Positions 43,541-52,414 of a DNA stretch of 64,000 bases are shown one piece after another; position 1 is the first letter of the stretch; the number at the start of each line of letters is the position of its first letter. Source of the DNA: Alphaproteobacteria bacterium (GTDB lineage Bacteria; Myxococcota_A; UBA796; GCA-2862545); the NCBI GenBank assembly GCA_020632885.1, contig JACKEQ010000019.1:49103-113102 (forward strand), given 5' to 3'. The notes under the pieces were generated by a model. That model did not search any database, was not told where the DNA came from, and saw only the letters and a program-made list of their open reading frames with translations. Made by a program: the position numbers and the translations under genes.

Positions 43541-45049
43541 CTAATGCCGGGGAGGGCGGGCGGAGAGCACGAACACCTCGAACCGCTCGGACCCTGCGAC
43601 CCGCTCGGCCACGAAGGGCGTCCGGTCCGCCAGGAGATCCCGCCACCACGGACCGAACGAGTCCCTCCACCCCTCGTCCCGGGGAGCGAAGAGGATCGTA
43701 CGCCCCGCCGAGCCCGCCACGATCCGGGCCATCTCGTCGTCCGACATCGGCGCGCCGTACGGGGCGGCCAGGGAGGTCACCACGTCCCGTCCCGTGCGCT
43801 GGGAGACCACCATGCCGAGCGGAGCCAGCACCGTGTCGCCGGGGTCGCTGTGGACCATGACGTCCCGGTAGAGCGAGCGGAACGTGGCGCCCTCGGCCCA
43901 CCGGTAGGCCCGTGGCTGCGGGTCGGAGGTGGCCCGGCCGGCCTGGAGGCCCGCCCAGAGCAGGGCTGTCATCAGGGTCGCCCGGGGCGCCCGACGGCCG
44001 GTCCACGCCACCCCCACCAGGAACAGGGGCAGGGTGACCGGCAGGAGGAGACGGAGGTCCGGGTCGTCGAGGTGATGGCGCCAGCGGGTCACGAGGAAGG
44101 CGGTGAGCGCCGCGAGCCCCTGGAGCACGAGCCAGATCCCCAGCGCGCCCGCGGCCGGCGCCGCCGGACGTCTCACCCTCGCAGCGAGCCCGATGGACAC
44201 GAGAGCCAGGAGCAGCACGACCGCGTCGGCCCCTCCCCGCCAGTCGAAGGTGCCACCCAGTGCGGTCCACGTGGCGCCCAGGGTCGTCGTGAGCGGCGTG
44301 TCGGTGGACGGGTACCTGAAGCCGAAGGTGCCCCCAGCCCAGAGGGCCAGGAGCACCCAGGCGCCCGCCACCGAGCCGCTCACCCCCGCCGCGATCCCGA
44401 CGTCCCGCACGAGCTCCCGACGGCCCCAGCGCCACATCCCGACGAACAGCGGGAGCGTGAGGACCCCGACGACGGCGGCGTGACGCACCCAGAACCCGGC
44501 ACCCGCCAGGGCTGCGGCGAGGGCAAGGCGCCTCGGGTCGGGAGTGCGCGACCAGCTCGCCAGGACCGCGGCCTGCGCGAGCCACACGACCATCCAGGGC
44601 CCCTCGCTCCACCCGCGCGCCGACACGAAAAGCACGGGCGGGAAGGCCACCAGGGCCACCGCGAGCTCGGGTCTCGCGCCCAGGTCCGTGAGCACGCGCG
44701 CCGCCAGCGCCACCGAGAGGAGCAGGCACACCCCGGCGACCACCGTGAGCCACAGCGGTCCGGGTACGCCCAGCCCGAGACCGACCGCGAGGAGGAGCGG
44801 GTAGCCCGGAGGCCATCCGGTGAGCGCCGGCCGGACCTCGGTGAACGGGCGGAACGCGAGGGGCACGTGCAGCGTTCCGTCCACCAGGGCCCGGGCGCCC
44901 GCGAGGTAGGTCGCCGTGTCGGGGGACGCGCCCACACCGGTCCGCGCCACGGTCGCGATCCACGCCAGCCCCGACGCGGCCAGCACGAGGGCGGCCGCGG
45001 GCCCCCGCGCGCCGAACTTGCTGCCTGTCCTGGCCATCATCAGGTACAT
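43541..45049 (-). CDS. Integral membrane glycosyltransferase (GT39/ArnT-like fold)
   Basis: The 502-aa product has about eleven transmembrane helices. A first periplasmic loop contains the acidic pair in GASPDTATYLAGARALVDG and a downstream WPPGYPLLLAVGL; this layout is typical of polyprenyl-phosphate-sugar-dependent GT-C enzymes. A soluble C-terminal part of about 130 aa follows. Acceptor and donor are unknown. The start is ATG 45049 or one of two ATGs within 12 bases downstream. It is divergent from the kinase at 45059 with only 9 bases between the start codons, so the promoters overlap the neighbouring coding sequences. Confidence 0.77.
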   Translation of the reverse strand: MYLMMARTGSKFGARGPAAALVLAASGLAWIATVARTGVGASPDTATYLAGARALVDGTLHVPLAFRPFTEVRPALTGWPPGYPLLLAVGLGLGVPGPLWLTVVAGVCLLLSVALAARVLTDLGARPELAVALVAFPPVLFVSARGWSEGPWMVVWLAQAAVLASWSRTPDPRRLALAAALAGAGFWVRHAAVVGVLTLPLFVGMWRWGRRELVRDVGIAAGVSGSVAGAWVLLALWAGGTFGFRYPSTDTPLTTTLGATWTALGGTFDWRGGADAVVLLLALVSIGLAARVRRPAAPAAGALGIWLVLQGLAALTAFLVTRWRHHLDDPDLRLLLPVTLPLFLVGVAWTGRRAPRATLMTALLWAGLQAGRATSDPQPRAYRWAEGATFRSLYRDVMVHSDPGDTVLAPLGMVVSQRTGRDVVTSLAAPYGAPMSDDEMARIVAGSAGRTILFAPRDEGWRDSFGPWWRDLLADRTPFVAERVAGSERFEVFVLSARPPRH

Positions 45050-45050
45050 T
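45043..45050 (+). promoter_or_regulatory. GGTACATT motif 8 nt before ATG 45059, candidate leaderless promoter
   Basis: TACATT, preceded by GG, ends 8 bases before the kinase ATG. It overlaps the start of the divergent glycosyltransferase gene. Same layout as at 31033, 48444, 50628, 54032 and 60457. Confidence 0.4.
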
Positions 45051-45058
45051 CGGGATCC

Positions 45059-46432
45059 ATGGCGGACGCGCTCACCACCGAAGCCAAGCGGTCCTACACC
45101 ATCCTCGGCCTGGTGGGCGAGGGCGGTACCGGACGGGTGTACCGCGCGCGCATGGTGGACGGCGACTTCCACAAGGACGTCGCCCTGAAGATGCTCCACG
45201 CCGCCAACCCGAGCGACGACCACCTCGCCCGCTTCCGCGACGAAGCCCGCATCCTCGCGCTCTTCCGCGACCGGGCGGTCGTGAGCGTCGATCCTCCCGT
45301 GCACCTCGCGGGGCGGTGGTGCGTCGTCATGGACTTCGTGGAGGGCCACTCGGCCGGCCACCTCCTCAGGAAGCTCGGGGCGTTCCCGCCCCGCGTGGCG
45401 CTGGAGATCGTCGCCGAGGTCGCCCGCGTGCTCCGCAACGCCTACGACTTCCCGGGTCCCCGGGGCGCCCCGCTGCGCCTGCTCCACCGCGACATCAAGC
45501 CCGGGAACATCCAGGTGACCCGCTCCGGCGAGGTCCGCATCCTGGACTTCGGGAGCGCCCGCGCCAGCTTCGAGAACCGGGAGGCGGACACCCAGGAGGA
45601 GATCAGCGGCACGCCCGGCTACATCGCCCCTGAGCGCCTCGAGGGGATCGAGGGTCCGGCGGGCGACATCTACAGCCTCGGCATCACGCTGTGGTGCATG
45701 CTCACCGACGAGAACACGGTCCGTCGGCGCGAAGACCCCGAGGCCGACGCGAAGGCCATCGCGGGGACCGATGGTGCGCTCGCCGCCGCCCTCGGCCTCG
45801 CCGTGCGCATGCGCGAGCGCGACGCCGACCTCCGGCCGTCCGCCGAGGAGGTCCAGAGCACGGCCCGCGCCCTCGCGAGCGCCCTCCCCGGTCCCAGCCT
45901 GGAGGACTGGTGTGCGTCGATGCCGCCGCGTCCCCTCGAAGACGACCAGATGAAGGGCCAGCGGCTCACCGAGACGCTGAAGCTGGAGGCCTCCGGCTCG
46001 ACGGGCCGCACGATGGCCATGTCCGCCGGGGTGGGGGTGGGGTCGCTCCTGGCCCTCGTGGCGGTGGGGGCCCTCGGGGTCGGCGCTGGCGTGCTGGTGA
46101 TCCTGGCGGCCCTCTCCCGCGGAGGCGGCTCGCCCGCCCAGGAGCCCGGCGTGGCGGTGGCCCCGGAGCCCATGGCCATGCGCCACGAAGTCCCCGCCGG
46201 CATGATCGGCGTGCACCTGCGCTCCACCCCGGAGGGCGCGGACGTCGCGGTGGACGGCAAGTCCGTGGGCCAGACCCCCCTGCTCTCCTGGCCCGTCACG
46301 CCCGGTACGCACACCGTGACGATGACCAAAGGGCGGTTCGAGACCGAGCGGTCCTTCGACGTCCAGAAGCCCGGCACCCTGCACTGGAACATCATGCAGG
46401 GCAACAGCCGGCTGGAGATGCTCCGGGAATGA
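45059..46432 (+). CDS. Hanks-type Ser/Thr protein kinase with PEGA domain
   Basis: The 457-aa product has a complete kinase domain: G-loop GEGGTGRVY (20-28), Lys44 in VALKML, HRDIKPGNIQV (143-153), DFGSARA (163-169) and GTPGYIAPERL. A transmembrane helix at about 320-355 follows, and then an extracytoplasmic PEGA domain (GVHLRSTPEGADVAVDGKSV, GQTPLLSWPVTPGTHTVTM). Its ATG lies 9 bases from the divergent glycosyltransferase. Its stop overlaps the histidine kinase start as ATGA, so the two kinases are co-translated. Confidence 0.93.
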   Translation: MADALTTEAKRSYTILGLVGEGGTGRVYRARMVDGDFHKDVALKMLHAANPSDDHLARFRDEARILALFRDRAVVSVDPPVHLAGRWCVVMDFVEGHSAGHLLRKLGAFPPRVALEIVAEVARVLRNAYDFPGPRGAPLRLLHRDIKPGNIQVTRSGEVRILDFGSARASFENREADTQEEISGTPGYIAPERLEGIEGPAGDIYSLGITLWCMLTDENTVRRREDPEADAKAIAGTDGALAAALGLAVRMRERDADLRPSAEEVQSTARALASALPGPSLEDWCASMPPRPLEDDQMKGQRLTETLKLEASGSTGRTMAMSAGVGVGSLLALVAVGALGVGAGVLVILAALSRGGGSPAQEPGVAVAPEPMAMRHEVPAGMIGVHLRSTPEGADVAVDGKSVGQTPLLSWPVTPGTHTVTMTKGRFETERSFDVQKPGTLHWNIMQGNSRLEMLRE

Positions 46433-47811
46433 ACGGTCCTCCGCCCTCCTCCGCCCTGCTCGCGGCCCTGCGCGAGCTCGTGGCCGTGGTGGGGCGCGAT
46501 GGCACGTTCGCCTGGCTCGGCCCGCGCTGGGAGGACGAGCTCCGTACGAGCCGAGACCACCTCATGGCCCAGGGCTGGCTCTGGTACCTGCATCCCGCGG
46601 ATCGTCAGGCCGCCCAGGACGCCCTCGCCCACGTCGATGCCGACGGCCCTGCCGTGCGCTTCGAGGCGCGGTGGGCCCACGGGGACGGGCACTGGGTCGC
46701 TCTCTCCACCGTGGCCGTGGAGCGCGACGGGTCCCTCGTGTTCGCGACCACGCCCGCGGTCGACCACCGCAAGGCCTCCATCCGGCTCGACCGCCAGCTC
46801 CTGCTCGCGGAGAGCCTCATGGAGATGGGCAGCTTCTGGATGGACCTGCGCACCATGAAGGTCCACTGGACGCCGGGGATGTACGCGCTGCACAAGCGAG
46901 ACCCCGGCCAGCCGGAGCCGAGCGGGCCCGAGGCCATCGACGCCTTCCACGAGGAGGACCGCGGCAGGGTCGGGGCCGCCGTGATGCGGTGCGCGCGGGC
47001 AGGGGTGCCCATGGACTTCGAGGCCCGTCTGGTCCGCGAGGACGGCGAGGAGCGCCGGGTGCGCACCATCGGGGCCGCCGAGATGGCCGGCGGGGAGGTG
47101 GTCGGCGTCTTCGGTGTGGTGCACGACGTCACGGACAGCGCGGTGCGGCGCACCCTGGCGTCCGCAGAGCAGCTCGTCTACTCCGCTGCTCACGACCTCA
47201 AGCAGCCCGTGCGGACGATCCGGAGCTATGCCCAGCTGCTCCGCGCCGAGCTCGGAGCGCCCACAGAGCGCCAGGGCCTGTGGCTCGATCGCATCGAGGA
47301 GGGGTGCGACCGCGCCGCGGCCCGCATCGAGGGCACCCTGAGCCTCGCGAAGGCCGGCGGGGCCCGTCCCGTCGGGCCCATCGCGCTGGGGACCGTGCTC
47401 GAGCGCGTCCTGGAGGACCTGAGCGAGCACATCCGCGAGACCGGGGCCATCGTAGAGGTGGGCGAGCTCCCCACGGTCGTCGGCGAGGAGGCCGGCCTCC
47501 AGCAGGTGTTCCTCAACCTGTTGAGCAACGCCCTGCGCTTCCGGGGTGACCGACCGCCCCGGATCCAGGTGACGTCGGAGCATCGGAGAGGCCGCGAGGT
47601 GGTCTGGGTGGCGGACCGGGGGCCCGGGCTACCCGCGGATCAGACCGAGAGCATCTTCAAGCCGTTCGTACGGCTCGATGCCGACGCCGAGGGCACGGGT
47701 CTCGGGCTGGCCATCGTGCGCCGGGTGCTCGACGGGTGCGGGGCCACGGTGTCCGCAGCGAACCGCCCGGACGGAGGCGCGGTGTTCACCCTGCGCTTCC
47801 GTCCCGGCTGA
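46429..47811 (+). CDS. Sensor histidine kinase with two PAS-like domains, phytochrome-type HisKA
   Basis: The 460-aa cytoplasmic product has two PAS-like regions (about residues 10-110 and 125-230; second ends VVGVFGVVHDVTD). A HisKA domain with the phospho-acceptor His in YSAAHDLKQPVRTIRSYAQL follows, and then a HATPase (N-box LNLLSNALRF, G1 VADRGPGLP, G2 GTGLGLAIVRRVL). AHDLKQP(L/V)RT is typical of bacteriophytochrome-like kinases, but no GAF/PHY domain or bilin Cys is present. Overlaps the upstream Ser/Thr kinase by ATGA. The response regulator is convergent, and their 3' ends overlap by 26 bases. Confidence 0.92.
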   Translation: MNGPPPSSALLAALRELVAVVGRDGTFAWLGPRWEDELRTSRDHLMAQGWLWYLHPADRQAAQDALAHVDADGPAVRFEARWAHGDGHWVALSTVAVERDGSLVFATTPAVDHRKASIRLDRQLLLAESLMEMGSFWMDLRTMKVHWTPGMYALHKRDPGQPEPSGPEAIDAFHEEDRGRVGAAVMRCARAGVPMDFEARLVREDGEERRVRTIGAAEMAGGEVVGVFGVVHDVTDSAVRRTLASAEQLVYSAAHDLKQPVRTIRSYAQLLRAELGAPTERQGLWLDRIEEGCDRAAARIEGTLSLAKAGGARPVGPIALGTVLERVLEDLSEHIRETGAIVEVGELPTVVGEEAGLQQVFLNLLSNALRFRGDRPPRIQVTSEHRRGREVVWVADRGPGLPADQTESIFKPFVRLDADAEGTGLGLAIVRRVLDGCGATVSAANRPDGGAVFTLRFRPG

Positions 47812-48214
47812 GGTCGCTGGGCAGCGGCCGGCCGTCGAGGAACCACTCCCGCAGAGACTGCAGGAAGGCGCGGAGGCCCACGAAGTCCCGCGGCTTCTCC
47901 ACGTAGGCCGAGCAAGCGGACCTCCGCATGCGGTCGACGTCGCTTCTGAGGGTGGAGGAGCTGTAGGCCACGATCGGCACCTCGCGGTTCGGGTACCGTT
48001 CGAGGAACCCGTGACCGTCGAGCCGCGGCAGGTTGATGTCGAGCAGGATGAGGTCCGGCAGCGCATGCCGCGCGGCGCGCTGCTCGAGCTCGCGCAGCGC
48101 CGCCTCACCGTCGAGGACCTGGTCGACACGCACGCGCAGGTGTTCCTGGGCGACCGCGGCAGACAGGAGCTCGCCCTCGGTCGGATCATCGTCCACGAGC
48201 ATCACGGACAGCAT
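47786..48214 (-). CDS. Single-domain response regulator (CheY/Rcp1-like)
   Basis: The 142-aa product is a receiver domain only: acidic pocket in VMLVDDDPTEGELL, phospho-acceptor Asp in LPDLILLDINLPRLDGHGFL, switch Ser/Thr in IVAYSSS and Lys in YVEKPRDF. Rcp1-like regulators of this type partner with phytochrome-class kinases such as the convergent gene at 46429. ATG 48214 is preferred; an ATG at 48250 gives a 12-residue longer form, with TACCCT just upstream of it. The leader has a G-run (GGGGGGGAGAG) 10-20 bases before 48214. Confidence 0.92.
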   Translation of the reverse strand: MLSVMLVDDDPTEGELLSAAVAQEHLRVRVDQVLDGEAALRELEQRAARHALPDLILLDINLPRLDGHGFLERYPNREVPIVAYSSSTLRSDVDRMRRSACSAYVEKPRDFVGLRAFLQSLREWFLDGRPLPSDLSRDGSAG

Positions 48215-48443
48215 GGGTGACAAACTCTCCCCCCCCGAGAAGAGACACATGACGAGGGTAGCACGCCCTCCAGGTCCCATCGGAAGACGGACGCGACACC
48301 TGAGCGGCCATTCGAACGAAGGAGCCGATGGGATCGGTCGTCGTGGCCCGCGAGAGAGGCATCGCACAGCTCTTTCACCCGGCTTTCAGGATCCGACGCG
48401 GATCGATCCGTAGGTCGGTGTTTTCCCGTGGAGCCGCTGTCGG

Positions 48444-48451
48444 TGTACCAT
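48444..48451 (+). promoter_or_regulatory. TGTACCAT motif 6 nt before GTG 48458, candidate leaderless promoter
   Basis: TACCAT with an extended TG ends 6 bases before the GTG that best fits the FHA domain start. If it is a -10 element the longer start at 48428 cannot be on this transcript. Confidence 0.4.
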
Positions 48452-48457
48452 CCGGTC

Positions 48458-49306
48458 GTGGAGCTGAAGATCGTCAACGCCGGATCCGTCGCGCACACCG
48501 TGCGGATCGCCACCCGCCCGCTGTCGGTGGGCCGGGCTCCGGACAACGACCTCATCCTCACGTCCGCCCAGGTGTCCTCCCACCACGCGCTCTTCTACCG
48601 CGAGCACGACACCGTCCATCTGCGCGACCTGGGGTCCACCAACGGCAGCTTCGTGAACGACGAGCGGGTCACGGAGGCCACGCTCAAGCCAGGCGACGTG
48701 GTGCGCCTGGGCGACATCGAGCTCCACTGCGTGGACGCGCTGATCCTCCCGATGGAGCTGCAGATCCGCCAGATGGACGGCCCCGTGGCCTGGACCGTGG
48801 AGGACGGCTTCCCCCTCCCCGACCACGAGCGCTCGATGGTCTTCGTGGAGCCCGGCGGCGTCGTCCTCGAGGTGGACGGCCACTCCCGCGCGCTCACCCC
48901 GGGCGTGGTCTTCGAGCTCGACGGTCGGCGCTACGAGCTCGCCGAGGTCGAGCCCGTCGCCCGCACCGTGCCGATGGCCGGCGCCTTCCCCTACCGGCTC
49001 GATGTCGATCTCTCCGAGGGACGGGCGAGGCTCACGAGCGACGAGCTCCAGCCCGCCGTGCTCACCGCGTCCACGCGCGTCTCCCTGCTCTACGTCCTGG
49101 CGGGACAACCCGGCGACTGGATCGACGACGAGGTCGTGGGTGCGGGGGTCTGGGGTCGCGCCTGGACCCGCCACGACCCCAACAACCTCAACGTGCTGCT
49201 GCACCGGATCCGCCAGGAGGTCGGGCGCGCCGGCTACGACAAGCGCTTCATCGAGCGTCGTCGCGGCGCCATGCGGCTCCGTGTGCGCGAGGCCCACGCC
49301 GCGTGA
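48458..49306 (+). CDS. FHA domain protein with C-terminal winged-helix DNA-binding domain
   Basis: The 282-aa product has an N-terminal FHA domain (RPLSVGRAPDNDLILTSAQV, SSHHALF, LRDLGSTNGSFVND), which binds phosphothreonine peptides. A middle beta-rich part is followed by a C-terminal OmpR/PhoB-like winged helix (WTRHDPNNLNVLLHRIRQEV, GRAGYDKRFIERRRGAMRLR). FHA-wHTH proteins link Ser/Thr kinases to transcription, which fits the two kinases on either side. Start is uncertain: GTG 48458 begins the FHA strand; GTG 48428 would add ten residues. The upstream gap to the response regulator is 243 bases. Confidence 0.88.
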   Translation: MELKIVNAGSVAHTVRIATRPLSVGRAPDNDLILTSAQVSSHHALFYREHDTVHLRDLGSTNGSFVNDERVTEATLKPGDVVRLGDIELHCVDALILPMELQIRQMDGPVAWTVEDGFPLPDHERSMVFVEPGGVVLEVDGHSRALTPGVVFELDGRRYELAEVEPVARTVPMAGAFPYRLDVDLSEGRARLTSDELQPAVLTASTRVSLLYVLAGQPGDWIDDEVVGAGVWGRAWTRHDPNNLNVLLHRIRQEVGRAGYDKRFIERRRGAMRLRVREAHAA

Positions 49307-49330
49307 CCCGACGGCCGGGCCCAGCGAGGT

Positions 49331-50620
49331 TCAGGCGACGACGTAGAGCGCAGCGGCCAGCACGGCGAGCAGGACGGAGACGAGCACGCCGAGCACCACG
49401 AGCACGACGATCCCGACGCCGATCATCATCACGGGCGAGCGCGACGGCGGGGGCGGAGGCGGCGGTGGCCGGGCAGCCGGACGCTCCGGAGCCGGGGTCT
49501 GGCGCGGAGGCGGTGCGGCCGGTGAAGGGACCTTGCCGGGCGACACGTTGCGCGCGTCCATCGGGACCACGGACGACGCCCCCCCGAGGGCCGGCGGTGG
49601 CGCCGGGGGCGGTGTGGGCGTGCGAGGAGGTGGCGGCACCTGAGAGGGCGACACCACCTGGCCGTCGGTGTCGATGGACTTCCCCTCGAGCTCGGCGCCC
49701 TCCAGGATCTGCTGGGGCCACTCGCGCGACCGGGCCCAACGCCCGAGCGTCGGTCCCTCCATCGCGTCGTGGAGCGCCTCGAGCTCCTCCGCGATCTCGG
49801 CAGCCGTGGGGCGGAGCTCGTGCTGGAACTGCAGCACGCGGTGCAGGAGGGCGCGCACGCCCTCGTGCTCGACCAGCAGGAGACGCTCGTCGAGGTAGGC
49901 CGCGAAGTCCACGGCGTTCATGGCGAGGGTGACCTGGAACTTCAGGTCGCGGCCCCGATAGAACTGCTTGCCCGTGAGCATCGCGAAGAGCGTGACCCCG
50001 AGGGCGAACACGTCGACGGAGGGACCGCTCACCCCGAACCCGAGAGCCTCGGGTGCCGCGAACCCGGACGTGAGCAGGACGTCGCCCATGGCCGTCTTGG
50101 CCTGCCGGTCCATCTCGTTGGTCCGGGCCACCCCGAAGTCCAGCAGCTTGACCTTGCCATCCACGGACACCCGCACGTTCGCGGGCTTCACATCGCGGTG
50201 GATCATCTTGAGCGGACGACCCGTGTGCGGATTGGGCACCGTGAGCGCATACGCGAGCGCCTCGGCGACCTCGCGGGCCACCTCCACGGCGATGCGCGGC
50301 GGCAGGAGGTTCTCGGGGACGCAGAAGGTGGAGACGTCCGCCCCCTCGACGTACTCGGTGACGAGCGCGAGCCGCCCCTGCACCTTGGCGAAGCCGTGGA
50401 CGCGGAGGATGACGGGATGCGACAGGAGGGCGAGCACCTGGCCCTCGTCGCGCAGGCGCTTCACGGCCTGGGAGGTGTCGTCGAACTGGTCGCGTAGGAC
50501 CTTGACCGCCACCTCGCGCGTGATGCCGCCCTCGGTGAGCTGGCGCGCGAGGTACACCTCGCCGTATCCGCCCTCTCCGAGGCAATGGTGGAACGTGAAG
50601 GCGATTCGCGCGGCGGACAT
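49331..50620 (-). CDS. Hanks-type Ser/Thr protein kinase with proline-rich linker and C-terminal membrane anchor
   Basis: The 429-aa product has a G-loop GEGGYGEVY (15-23), Lys40 in VAVKVLRD, HRDVKPANVRV, DFGVART and an activation segment ending APEALG (GFAAPEAL). A long Pro-rich linker at about 300-395 leads to a single C-terminal transmembrane helix (MMIGVGIVVLVVLGVLVSVL), making it tail-anchored with no extracellular domain. It is convergent with the FHA gene (24 bases apart). ATG 50620 directly precedes the kinase domain. The gene begins 10 bases after the stop of the DNA glycosylase gene. Confidence 0.92.
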   Translation of the reverse strand: MSAARIAFTFHHCLGEGGYGEVYLARQLTEGGITREVAVKVLRDQFDDTSQAVKRLRDEGQVLALLSHPVILRVHGFAKVQGRLALVTEYVEGADVSTFCVPENLLPPRIAVEVAREVAEALAYALTVPNPHTGRPLKMIHRDVKPANVRVSVDGKVKLLDFGVARTNEMDRQAKTAMGDVLLTSGFAAPEALGFGVSGPSVDVFALGVTLFAMLTGKQFYRGRDLKFQVTLAMNAVDFAAYLDERLLLVEHEGVRALLHRVLQFQHELRPTAAEIAEELEALHDAMEGPTLGRWARSREWPQQILEGAELEGKSIDTDGQVVSPSQVPPPPRTPTPPPAPPPALGGASSVVPMDARNVSPGKVPSPAAPPPRQTPAPERPAARPPPPPPPPSRSPVMMIGVGIVVLVVLGVLVSVLLAVLAAALYVVA

Positions 50621-50627
50621 CCCGATG

Positions 50628-50635
50628 GTTCTACC
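50628..50635 (-). promoter_or_regulatory. GGTAGAAC motif 7 nt before ATG 50620, candidate leaderless promoter
   Basis: On the minus strand GGTAGAAC ends 7 bases before the kinase ATG and overlaps the stop codon of the upstream glycosylase gene. The last base departs from TANNNT, so this is the weakest of the six cases. Confidence 0.3.
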
Positions 50636-51353
50636 ACCCGGGAGGGAGCGGATGAGACAGAGTGCGCAGCGTCTCCGTCGCGGCCTCGGCCCAACCCCGG
50701 TTCGCGGCGGGTGACGCGGGGCTCGGATGGAGCAGGCGCGCCACGCGGATCCCCGGCAGATGGGGCTTGCAGGCCAGGCGCGCACGGCGCTCCGCCCACG
50801 CGCCCACCCCGATGACGATGGTGGGTCGGAGGATCTGCAGCACCTCCACCAGGTGGGCGTCGCAGGCTTCGAGGACGGGGCCGACGACCTCCCTCGGCAG
50901 CTTGTCCGGGGTGAGGTTCGCGCCCGACTCCGCCTGCCAGACCAGCGGGCAGTAGTTGAGGATCAGGTGTTCCGCGAAGAACACCTCGGGGCGCTTGCAG
51001 ACCGCCTCCACGGTGCCCCAGAGCCGGTCGCCGGAGACCTCCACCCGCTCGCACGCGAAGCCCTGGATGGGACGCCTGGGGTGCACGAGCTCGGGCTGCC
51101 TCACCTCGCCGGTGATGCCGAGGAAGCCGCGGACGCGGTTCACGGCGCCGAACGGGACGCCGGTCTGCGCCATGCCCCACGGCCCCGGGTTCATCCCGAG
51201 CCAGAGGGCCCGGGCGCCCAACCCTCCGTAGCGCTCGAGGTACTGGCGATGGGGGTCCCAGGCGTAGTCGACCGGATCGAGCACGACCGGGATGCCGGGG
51301 AGCTCACGGACGTGCGGGGCCAGCCGGTCGCGCAGGCGCGCGGCGGCCTCCAC
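50631..51353 (-). CDS. SMUG1-type single-strand-selective uracil-DNA glycosylase
   Basis: The 240-aa product carries SMUG1 signatures: LGMNPGPWGMAQTGVPFGAV (water-activating and uracil-binding loop), LNYCPLVW and the DNA-minor-groove motif HPSPASPAANRGW. It removes uracil, and oxidised derivatives such as 5-hydroxymethyluracil, from DNA. The GTG at 51353 lies 5 bases after the permease stop; the frame upstream is only overlap. SMUG1 is uncommon in bacteria and is found in Myxococcota and a few others. Confidence 0.93.
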   Translation of the reverse strand: MEAAARLRDRLAPHVRELPGIPVVLDPVDYAWDPHRQYLERYGGLGARALWLGMNPGPWGMAQTGVPFGAVNRVRGFLGITGEVRQPELVHPRRPIQGFACERVEVSGDRLWGTVEAVCKRPEVFFAEHLILNYCPLVWQAESGANLTPDKLPREVVGPVLEACDAHLVEVLQILRPTIVIGVGAWAERRARLACKPHLPGIRVARLLHPSPASPAANRGWAEAATETLRTLSHPLPPGW

Positions 51354-51358
51354 CAGGC

Positions 51359-52414
51359 TCAGGACGGCTCCACGTCGAGGATCTCGCGCGGCGAGCCGAG
51401 GAACACCGCGATCCACCGGGTGTCCTCCTGGCTCTCGAGGAACAGCTTGGCGATGACGGTCATCGGGATGCAGAAGAGCATGCCGACCGGCCCCCACACC
51501 CAGCCCCAGAACAGCAGCGAGAGGAACACCACCAGGGGCGAGAGCCCGAGCTGGCGGCCCATGAACCGTGGCTCCAGGAAGTTCCCGATGGTGACGTTCA
51601 CCACGAGGTACAGCACCAGCACCACGACCGCCCAGGCCGGCGAGAGCTGCACGACAGCGAGCAGGATGGGCGGGATGGCCGCCACGATGGACCCGATCGA
51701 CGGCACGTAGTTGAACAGGAAGGCGATCAGGCCCCACATCACCGGGAACTCGAGCCCGATGAGGGAGCACCCGACCGTGATGAACAGGCCGGTGGCCGCG
51801 GACGCCACGCTCTTGATCATCAGGTAGCGCTGCACCTGGCCCGTGGTGTCGGTGAACGGGCCGGCCGGCCGGGCCTCGGTGCCGAAGGCCGCGCGGAACT
51901 TCAGCTCGAGCTCGGTGGCCTCGAAGAGGATGAACGTCATGGTGACCAGCACGATCAGGAGGCGCGAGAGCACGACGATGAGCGCGTTGAGCGTCTGCGA
52001 GAGCACGCCCATCATGAGCTCGGGCTGGAGGATCTCGCGGGCCACGCTGGCGTCCAGCTTGAGACCGAAGCGGTCCGCGTGCGTCAGCACGTCCTGCAGG
52101 AGCGCGTTGATCTGCGGCTCGTACTGCCCGATGTCCGCGGTGAAGCCCCGGACGGTCTGGGCGATGAGCGCCGTGATGCCCACGAGGCCAGCCGCGAAGA
52201 GGAGCACGACCACCGGGATGCCCACGACGTGCGGCACGCGCAGCCGCTGGTGGAGGAAGCGGACCAGCGGGACGCCGAGGATGGCGAGGAAGGCCGAGAA
52301 CAGGGTGGGCAGGATGATGTCGCTCGCAGCCTTCAGCCCGGCGACGATGACGACCAGGGAGGCCATGGCCACGAGCCCCTGGAACACCGCGCCCGGCCGG
52401 GTGCGCTCAGCCAT
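51359..52414 (-). CDS. AI-2E family transporter (PerM/YdiK-like permease)
   Basis: The 351-aa product has eight hydrophobic helices in the family arrangement: two N-terminal pairs, a long amphipathic segment (residues ~90-145) and a C-terminal group with FLFNYVPSIGSIVAAIPPIL and NFLEPRFMGRQLGLSPLVVF. Members include putative AI-2 exporters and Na+/H+ antiporters; the substrate here cannot be read. It overlaps the gene upstream (52407) by 8 bases and is 5 bases before the SMUG1 start, so the three genes are probably one operon. Confidence 0.93.
   Translation of the reverse strand: MAERTRPGAVFQGLVAMASLVVIVAGLKAASDIILPTLFSAFLAILGVPLVRFLHQRLRVPHVVGIPVVVLLFAAGLVGITALIAQTVRGFTADIGQYEPQINALLQDVLTHADRFGLKLDASVAREILQPELMMGVLSQTLNALIVVLSRLLIVLVTMTFILFEATELELKFRAAFGTEARPAGPFTDTTGQVQRYLMIKSVASAATGLFITVGCSLIGLEFPVMWGLIAFLFNYVPSIGSIVAAIPPILLAVVQLSPAWAVVVLVLYLVVNVTIGNFLEPRFMGRQLGLSPLVVFLSLLFWGWVWGPVGMLFCIPMTVIAKLFLESQEDTRWIAVFLGSPREILDVEPS

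Noticed and set aside
50631..51770. A longer SMUG1 protein starting upstream at 51770
   Set aside because: The extra N-terminus overlaps the permease gene and has no glycosylase homology; GTG 51353 fits the family.
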